Shown: positions 59,107 to 64,000 of the stretch, piece by piece | How the letters are laid out: every line of letters starts with the position of its first letter | Position numbering within the stretch: position 1 is the first letter of the stretch | DNA from: Methylobacterium sp. Leaf117 | Lineage (GTDB): Bacteria > Pseudomonadota > Alphaproteobacteria > Rhizobiales > Beijerinckiaceae | Assembly (NCBI RefSeq): GCF_001422985.1 | Contig: NZ_LMNL01000001.1 | Span: 443,151-507,150, forward strand | DNA length: 64,000 bases | Reading direction: 5' to 3' | The notes under the pieces: model-generated | What the model was told of the DNA's origin: nothing | The model's database searches: none | Seen by the model: only the letters and a program-made list of their open reading frames with translations | Position numbers and translations under genes: made by a program

Positions 59107-59774
59107 GCGCGACCCATTCCCTTCCCGCCAACGCCTTCGACGCGCCGCGCGGCCTGCCGGCCCCGCTGCCGGCCGGCGAGCACATCCTGTGGCAGGGCCG
59201 GCCCTGCGGCTTCGGCATCGCCTTCCGGGCCCTGCATCTCGGCCTTGTCGGCCTGTGGTTCGGAGCGCTCGCCTTCTGGGCCGCCCTGCCACCACTCCTG
59301 TCGGGGGTCTGGCGCGAGGCCGCGACCCTGGCACTGCCGACCCTGGCGGTCGGGACCGGGGCAGTCCTGCTGCTCGCGCTGCTCGGCTGGCTTTCGGCCC
59401 GCACCACCACCTACACCATCACCAACCGCCGGGTGGTGATGCGGATCGGTATCGCCCTGCCGATGACCCTGAACCTGCCCTTCGCCCTGGTGGACGCGGC
59501 CGAGTGCCGGCTCTACCGGGACGGCAGCGCCGATCTGCCCTTGCGCCTGCGCCCGGGCAACCGCGTCGCCTACCTCCACCTCTGGCCCCATGCCCGCCCC
59601 TGGCGCGTCAACCGGCCCGAGCCGATGCTGCGCACGGTGGCGCAGGGCCAAGACGTGGCGCAGATCCTGGGCCGTGCGCTGGCGGCGCACCGGGCGGCGC
59701 CAGAGGAGGCGGCCGGACCGGTGATGCTGCGGCCCCGCACGGCGCCGCGGCCCCGCCTCGCCGCCGCGAGCTGA
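59103..59774 (+). CDS. puhB: Photosynthetic complex assembly protein PuhB
   Basis: A 223-residue, three-helix membrane protein (about 42-65, 75-100) with a cytoplasmic part resembling a bacterial PH fold. The PuhB signature YTITNRRVVMRIGIALPMTLNLPF (about 103-126) is clear and is the most conserved stretch of the family. PuhB is needed for reaction-centre assembly in Rhodobacter. The ATG overlaps the puhA stop by 4 bp, and puhC follows after 4 bp. The C-terminal tail (AAPEEAAGPVMLRPRTAP) is Ala/Pro/Arg-rich. Confidence 0.92.
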   Translation: MSATHSLPANAFDAPRGLPAPLPAGEHILWQGRPCGFGIAFRALHLGLVGLWFGALAFWAALPPLLSGVWREAATLALPTLAVGTGAVLLLALLGWLSARTTTYTITNRRVVMRIGIALPMTLNLPFALVDAAECRLYRDGSADLPLRLRPGNRVAYLHLWPHARPWRVNRPEPMLRTVAQGQDVAQILGRALAAHRAAPEEAAGPVMLRPRTAPRPRLAAAS

Positions 59775-59778
59775 CGCG

Positions 59779-60249
59779 ATGACCCGCCCGCACCCCCTCG
59801 CGCGCAGCGCCGGCCGCACCTCCCGCACGCTTGTCGTCGGGGCCGGCCTCCTCCTCGGCTTCGTCATCGCGGCCGTCACCATCGGCCGGGTCGAGAGCGT
59901 CGGCCTGACCCGTATGGAGCCGGCGCGCCCCGTTCAGAGCCTCGCCCTCCGGGTCGACGATGTGGCGGACGGCTCGATCACCCTGCGGGATGCCGAGCGC
60001 GGCACTCTCATCGCCACGGTCCGGCCCGGCGCGGACAACTTCATCCGCGCCACCTTGCGGGGCTTCGCGCAGGGGCGCCTCCGGGCCGGTATCTCCCGCG
60101 AAGTGCCGTTCCGCCTGACCCGCTTCGACGACGGAGCGCTGCGCCTCGACGACGCGCTCACCGGGCGCAGCGTCGATTTCGGCGCGTTCGGCCCCTCGAA
60201 CTACGCCGCCTTCGCCCGCCTGATGCCCGACCATGGAGCCGTACGATGA
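59779..60249 (+). CDS. puhC: Photosynthetic complex assembly protein PuhC
   Basis: A 156-residue protein with a single N-terminal transmembrane segment (about 17-35, [19 protein letters not shown]) and a periplasmic beta-rich domain ([44 protein letters not shown], located at about 53-96) that matches the PuhC family. In Rhodobacter, PuhC promotes assembly of the core complex. It begins 4 bp after puhB and its stop overlaps the next gene by 4 bp. It contains the RGALRL-type C-terminus of the family. Confidence 0.88.
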   Translation: MTRPHPLARSAGRTSRTLVVGAGLLLGFVIAAVTIGRVESVGLTRMEPARPVQSLALRVDDVADGSITLRDAERGTLIATVRPGADNFIRATLRGFAQGRLRAGISREVPFRLTRFDDGALRLDDALTGRSVDFGAFGPSNYAAFARLMPDHGAVR

Positions 60250-60548
60250 TGGCCTGGCTGAACGGACGCCGAACCGTCGACGTCCCCTGCACCGTCGAGA
60301 TCGAGCAGACGGCCGAGAGCCTGCACGCCCACGTGGTGCTGGACGCCGCCTTCGAGATCGAGCCGGGCGACGCAGTGCAGGTGCACGACGCCCCCACCTC
60401 GGTGCCCTACGGCGAGCGCCTCGTGGTGCGCCGGACCGCCACCGTGACCCGCGCCGGCCGCATCGAGCGGCTCTGGACCAAGCTCGCGGGCCACCTCGAA
60501 CTCACCGAACTCTACGAAGTCAGCTTTTCCGAGAGGAGGCGCCTGTGA
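60246..60548 (+). CDS. Small conserved protein between puhC and acsF (puhD-type)
   Basis: A 100-residue soluble protein, largely beta strand ([40 protein letters not shown], about 11-50), then [22 protein letters not shown]. No transmembrane segment. It occupies the position of the uncharacterised gene (puhD / orf) found between puhC and acsF in many aerobic phototrophs, and its start and stop overlap both neighbours by 4 bp. This coupling implies a stable role in assembly or in the cyclase step. Function unproven. Confidence 0.8.
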   Translation: MMAWLNGRRTVDVPCTVEIEQTAESLHAHVVLDAAFEIEPGDAVQVHDAPTSVPYGERLVVRRTATVTRAGRIERLWTKLAGHLELTELYEVSFSERRRL

Positions 60549-61645
60549 CCGCAGCGATCCAGCAGCCCACCCCGACCGCTTCGCCGAAGTTCTCGCCGAA
60601 GCTCCCCATGAACGAAGGGACCAAGGCGGCGCAGGAGACCACGTTCCTGAGCCCGCGCTTCTACACCACCAATTTCGAGGAGCTCGACCGCACCGACGTC
60701 GAGCCCGTGCGGGCGGAGTGGAACAAGCTCATCGCCGAGCTGCGCGCCGACCCGAACAAGCGCCACTTCACCCGCAACGACGAATTCGATTGCGACATGT
60801 CTGGGCTCGACCCGGCCCTGCGCAAGGAATTCATGGACTTCCTGGTCTCCTCGATCACCGCCGAGTTCTCGGGCTGCGTGCTCTATGCGGAGATGCGCAA
60901 GCGCGCCAAGAATCCCGACATCCGCGAACTGTTCGGCTTCATGAGCCGCGACGAGGCGCGCCATGCCGGGTTCATCAACGACGTGCTGAAGGATTTCGGC
61001 ATTGGCGTGGATCTCGGCTTCCTGACGAAGTCGAAGAAGTACACCTTCTTCCGGCCGAAATTCATCTTCTACGCCACCTACCTCTCCGAGAAGATCGGCT
61101 ACGCCCGTTACATCACCATCTTCCGCGAACTGGAGCGCAATCCGGAGCGTCGCTTCCACCCGATCTTCAAGTGGTTCGAGAAGTGGTGCAACGACGAGTT
61201 CCGCCACGGCGAGGCCTTCGCCCTGCTGATGCGCGCAAACCCGAAGCTGACCTCGGGCGTGAACCGCTACTGGATCAAGTTCTTCCTCCTGGCGGTCTTC
61301 GCGACCATGTATGTCCGCGACCATTGCCGCCCGGCCTTCCACGAGGCCCTGGGGGTCGACCCGACCGACTACGACTTCCAAGTGTTTCGGATCACCTCCG
61401 AGATCTCGAAGCAGACCTTCCCGCTCACCCTCGACCTCGACAATCCGCGCTTCAAGCAGGCGCTGGACCGGCTGCTGGTCTGTTCGGAGAAGATCGCCGA
61501 CGCCAAGGCCCAGGGCGGACTTCTGGGCAAGCTCCGGCACGGCGCCTGGATCGCCGCCTCGGCGGTGAACTTCGCCCGGCTCTACGCCCTCCCGACTCTC
61601 GACAATCCGATGCCGGCGGAGATCCGCCTCGAGCCGGTCTGGTAG
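60545..61645 (+). CDS. acsF: Aerobic Mg-protoporphyrin IX monomethyl ester cyclase
   Basis: Forms the fifth (E) ring of bacteriochlorophyll with O2, the aerobic alternative to BchE. The 366 residues have a diiron ferritin-like core: ligands fall in [19 protein letters not shown] (about 108-126), [10 protein letters not shown] (about 137-146) and [11 protein letters not shown] (about 218-228), each giving Glu/His ligands. [22 protein letters not shown] (about 33-54) is standard AcsF. Its presence with aerobic-type genes agrees with synthesis of bacteriochlorophyll in air. It starts with GTG at 60545, overlaps the puhD-type gene by 4 bp, and has puhE 1 bp after it. Confidence 0.95.
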   Translation: MTAAIQQPTPTASPKFSPKLPMNEGTKAAQETTFLSPRFYTTNFEELDRTDVEPVRAEWNKLIAELRADPNKRHFTRNDEFDCDMSGLDPALRKEFMDFLVSSITAEFSGCVLYAEMRKRAKNPDIRELFGFMSRDEARHAGFINDVLKDFGIGVDLGFLTKSKKYTFFRPKFIFYATYLSEKIGYARYITIFRELERNPERRFHPIFKWFEKWCNDEFRHGEAFALLMRANPKLTSGVNRYWIKFFLLAVFATMYVRDHCRPAFHEALGVDPTDYDFQVFRITSEISKQTFPLTLDLDNPRFKQALDRLLVCSEKIADAKAQGGLLGKLRHGAWIAASAVNFARLYALPTLDNPMPAEIRLEPVW

Positions 61646-61646
61646 C

Positions 61647-62465
61647 ATGGCGGCCTATGCGCTCCCCGCCCTCTACGCGGTGCTGGTCTGGTGGTTCTCC
61701 ACCGGGCTGATCCTGCTCCTCGACCATCGCCCGCGCGCCACGCACGCGGCCAGCATGGTGGCGGGCACGGCCGTCCTCGCCCTGGCGCTCTGGGCCATCG
61801 GCGCCTCGGCCGGGGATGCCAGCGCGGGCGGCGCCTACACCGCCTTCACGGCGGCGCTCCTGGTCTGGGGCTGGCAGGAGATGAGCTACTACATGGGCTT
61901 CGTCTCCGGCCCGCGCACCCTCGGCTGTCCGCCGGGCGCCCGGGGCTTCGCGCGCTTCCGCGCGGCAGCCGCCACCAGCCTGTGGCACGAGGCGGCCATC
62001 GTCGCCGGCGGCCTCGCCATCGTGGCCCTGACCTGGCGCCAGCCGAACCTGTTCGCGCTGTGGACCTACCTCGTCCTGTGGGGGATGAACCTCTCGGCCC
62101 GCCTCAACCTCTTCCTCGGGGTGCGCAACCTCAACGCCGAGTTCCTGCCCGAGCACCTCGCCTATCTCGGCAGCTACCTGCGGGTGCGCGCCATGAACCC
62201 GCTTTTCCCGATCTCGGTGATGGCGGCGGGGCTCGCCACTGGCGCCCTGGTGCTGGCGGCTTTGGGCGAAGGCCTGACCGCCCACGACGTCGCGGGTCTC
62301 AGCATTCTGGCGACCCTGATGGCCCTGGCCACCCTGGAGCACGGATTCCTGATGCTGCCGCTGCCCTCGGCCGCACTCTGGCAGTGGAGCCTGCCGAAGC
62401 TGTCGCCCCCGCGCCCGCTGGCCTCGCCGATCCCGGCGACCCGCAGCGACATCGAGGGACACTGA
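61647..62465 (+). CDS. puhE: PuhE (DUF3623) membrane protein
   Basis: A 272-residue, seven- to eight-helix membrane protein of the DUF3623 (PuhE) family, always found after acsF in purple bacteria. It starts AAYALPALYAVLVWWFSTGLI (helix 1) and shows the family segments WGWQEMSYYMGFVSGPRT (about 73-90), LWGMNLSARLNLFLGVRNLNAEFLPEHLAYLGSYL (about 143-176). The proposed roles are control of bacteriochlorophyll precursors or reaction-centre assembly. It is 1 bp after acsF and is followed by a 105-bp gap before hemA, the only sizeable gap in this arm. Confidence 0.9.
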   Translation: MAAYALPALYAVLVWWFSTGLILLLDHRPRATHAASMVAGTAVLALALWAIGASAGDASAGGAYTAFTAALLVWGWQEMSYYMGFVSGPRTLGCPPGARGFARFRAAAATSLWHEAAIVAGGLAIVALTWRQPNLFALWTYLVLWGMNLSARLNLFLGVRNLNAEFLPEHLAYLGSYLRVRAMNPLFPISVMAAGLATGALVLAALGEGLTAHDVAGLSILATLMALATLEHGFLMLPLPSAALWQWSLPKLSPPRPLASPIPATRSDIEGH

Positions 62466-62570
62466 TTGTCCGCCCCGCCTCCTGGGGTCGGATTCGTCGA
62501 CGCCGCCAATGCGGCAGGACACTTGAGCGGGCTGGAAGAACCCGCCGCACACCGAGGGAAGGGGACAGGC

Positions 62571-63803
62571 ATGACACACGAAGGGATCGACTACGAAGCG
62601 ATCTTCGGCTCTGCTTTGGCCGGCCTGCACCGTGAGGGACGCTACCGCGTCTTCACCGACCTCGAACGGCAGGCGGGCCGCTTCCCGCATGCCACCCACC
62701 ACACGCCGGCCGGCACGCGGCCCGTGACGGTGTGGTGCTCCAACGACTATCTCGGCATGGGCCAGAACCCGGCCGTTCTCGACGCCATGCACGAGGCCCT
62801 GGACCGCTGCGGCGCCGGGGCCGGCGGCACCCGCAACATCTCGGGCACCAACCACTACCACGTGCTGCTGGAGCGCGAACTCGCCGACCTCCACGCCAAG
62901 GAGGCGGCGCTGCTGTTCACCTCCGGCTACGTCTCGAACTGGGCGGCTCTGGGCACCCTCGGGTCGCAGATGCCGGGCTGTGCGATCTTCTCCGATGCCG
63001 GCAATCACGCCTCGATGATCGAGGGGATCAAGGCGTCCCGCGCCGAGCGCCACATCTTCCGCCACAACGACCCCGAGGATCTCGACCGCAAGCTGCGCCT
63101 CGTCGACCCGGCCCGGCCAAAGATCGTGGCCTTCGAGTCGATCTACTCGATGGACGGCGACATCGCACCGATCGCGGAGATCTGCGACGTCGCCGAGGCG
63201 CACGGCGCAATCACCTATCTCGACGAGGTCCACGCCGTCGGGCTCTACGGGGACCATGGCGGCGGCATCTCGGAGCGCGACGGCATCGCGCACCGCCTCG
63301 ACGTCATCGAGGGGACGCTCGGCAAGGCCTTCGGGGTCCATGGCGGCTACATCACGGGTTCGGCCAAGCTCTGCGACTTCGTGCGCAGCTTCGCCTCGGG
63401 CTTCATCTTCACCACGTCGCTGCCGCCGGCCGTAGCGGCGGGCGCTGCCGCCAGCATCCGCCACCTGAAGGTCAGCGGAGGCGAGCGCGCCCGGCACCAG
63501 GAGCGGGCCGCCACGGTGCGGGCCCGCCTGGATGCCGCCGGCATCCCGACCCTGCCCAACGACAGTCACATCGTGCCGGTGATGGTCTGCGACCCGGTGC
63601 TGTGCAAGGCGATCAGCGACACCCTGCTCGATGAGTTCGGCATCTACGTCCAGCCGATCAACTATCCGACGGTTCCGCGTGGGACCGAGCGTCTGCGGAT
63701 CACCCCCTCGCCCCTGCATTCGGATGCCGACATCGACCATCTGGTCGACGCGCTCAGCGCGATCTGGGCACGGATGGGCGTCCGGCGCGCGGCCGCGGAG
63801 TGA
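62571..63803 (+). CDS. hemA: 5-aminolevulinate synthase
   Basis: Condenses glycine and succinyl-CoA to 5-aminolevulinate, the first step of tetrapyrrole synthesis in alphaproteobacteria. The 410 residues are a PLP alpha-oxoamine synthase with DYLGMGQNP (about 58-66), the PLP Lys at residue 252 in [14 protein letters not shown], and [13 protein letters not shown] (about 323-335), family landmarks. Placing hemA at the end of the bch/puh run couples precursor supply to photosynthesis, as in Roseobacter and Methylobacterium clusters. ATG 62571 has a strong GAGGGAAGGGG upstream; a TTG at 62466 right after puhE is in frame but less likely. A second housekeeping ALAS may exist elsewhere. Confidence 0.96.
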   Translation: MTHEGIDYEAIFGSALAGLHREGRYRVFTDLERQAGRFPHATHHTPAGTRPVTVWCSNDYLGMGQNPAVLDAMHEALDRCGAGAGGTRNISGTNHYHVLLERELADLHAKEAALLFTSGYVSNWAALGTLGSQMPGCAIFSDAGNHASMIEGIKASRAERHIFRHNDPEDLDRKLRLVDPARPKIVAFESIYSMDGDIAPIAEICDVAEAHGAITYLDEVHAVGLYGDHGGGISERDGIAHRLDVIEGTLGKAFGVHGGYITGSAKLCDFVRSFASGFIFTTSLPPAVAAGAAASIRHLKVSGGERARHQERAATVRARLDAAGIPTLPNDSHIVPVMVCDPVLCKAISDTLLDEFGIYVQPINYPTVPRGTERLRITPSPLHSDADIDHLVDALSAIWARMGVRRAAAE

Positions 63804-63823
63804 GGGGCAGGAGCATCCCCGGC

Positions 63824-63841
63824 CCCTCCCTGCCGGGAGGG
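63824..63841 (+). terminator. Possible terminator after hemA
   Basis: A 7-bp stem CCCTCCC/GGGAGGG with a 4-nt loop lies 20 bp after the hemA stop. It has no T-run, so it may only slow the polymerase. It would end the bchF-to-hemA transcription unit. Confidence 0.4.
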
Positions 63842-63930
63842 TGGAACCTGCGCAGCGAAGGGGCCGGTCGGTGTCATCGGGCCAGAGACGATCGGGCCTG
63901 AAAAGATGCGAGACAGGGAAGGTGAAGCCC

Positions 63931-64000
63931 ATGATCGTCAACGGATCGACCCACGCGAGGGCGGGTGAAAAGGTGCCCGCCACCTCCGCGATCGTGAAGC
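63931..64000 (+). CDS. Possible start of a plus-strand gene, cut by the window edge
   Basis: An ATG at 63931 follows GGGAAGG with a spacing of eight bases, and the visible 23 codons are open (MIVNGSTHARAGEKVPATSA and on). The fragment is too short for a family call. It lies 127 bp after hemA and could be the next gene of the cluster or an over-prediction. Confidence 0.3.
   Translation, partial: MIVNGSTHARAGEKVPATSAIVK

Noticed and set aside
61452..63983. An 843-codon open frame on the minus strand
   Set aside because: It is a shadow of acsF, puhE and hemA. GC-rich third positions suppress stops on the opposite strand, and its translation is Arg/Gly/Asp low-complexity with no family pattern.

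Overview
The window is GC-rich DNA, apparently from an aerobic anoxygenic phototroph of the Hyphomicrobiales, most likely Methylobacterium or Methylorubrum. The evidence is one arm of a bacteriochlorophyll gene cluster: bchG, a pucC-type gene, bchP and tspO on the minus strand, the regulators aerR and ppsR, then bchFNBHLM, lhaA, puhABC, acsF, puhE and hemA on the plus strand. Aerobic features include the diiron cyclase AcsF and the 5-aminolevulinate synthase HemA. bchI, bchD, bchC/X/Y/Z, pufLM and crt genes are not in the window, so the photosynthesis genes must continue elsewhere. The organism is inferred from gene content and order, not from a marker-gene search.

The first 13 kb are mostly ordinary chromosomal genes: a beta-lactamase-family hydrolase cut by the left edge, two drug-type MFS transporters, a DoxX protein, a DUF3313 lipoprotein, guaB, a MAPEG protein, a ketopantoate reductase, an RsmB-type rRNA methyltransferase and guaA. 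A compact promoter-hairpin-terminator unit just after guaA looks like an unannotated small RNA. From 13.5 to 18 kb lies a two-gene heavy-metal-type RND efflux operon with visibly lower GC.

From 18.2 to 28.2 kb come a small membrane protein with a GTTCA-repeat upstream region, an ABC-F ATPase, a three-gene two-component cluster (MHYT-PAS histidine kinase, Rcp1-type receiver, receiver-kinase hybrid), an FAD-linked 2-hydroxyacid oxidase, a GAF/degenerate-GGDEF/EAL protein and a secreted cupredoxin with amicyanin-like ligand spacing. From 28.7 to 39.4 kb are D-serine ammonia-lyase, a sulfonate-scavenging operon (ssuD, two ssuA paralogues, a His-rich cupin, no ABC permease or ATPase), an FAD/NAD(P)-binding protein, an outer-membrane beta-barrel protein and several very small genes, with a 17-bp perfect inverted repeat and an AT-rich island.

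From 39.5 to 63.8 kb the photosynthesis genes form two arms that read away from the regulators. The minus arm runs bchG, bch2 (pucC family), bchP, tspO, a small membrane protein, then a triheme cytochrome c, with overlaps or tiny gaps throughout. The plus arm is a nearly gapless ~15.5-kb run from bchF to hemA. Together they encode tetrapyrrole entry (HemA), Mg insertion and methylation (BchH, BchM), ring E closure (AcsF), dark protochlorophyllide reduction (BchLNB), C3-vinyl hydration (BchF), esterification and tail reduction (BchG, BchP), and the reaction-centre H subunit with its assembly factors. An exact TGT-N12-ACA site lies over the -35 of bchG and a near match lies upstream of the bchF promoter, which fits repression by the adjacent PpsR and modulation by the B12-domain protein AerR.
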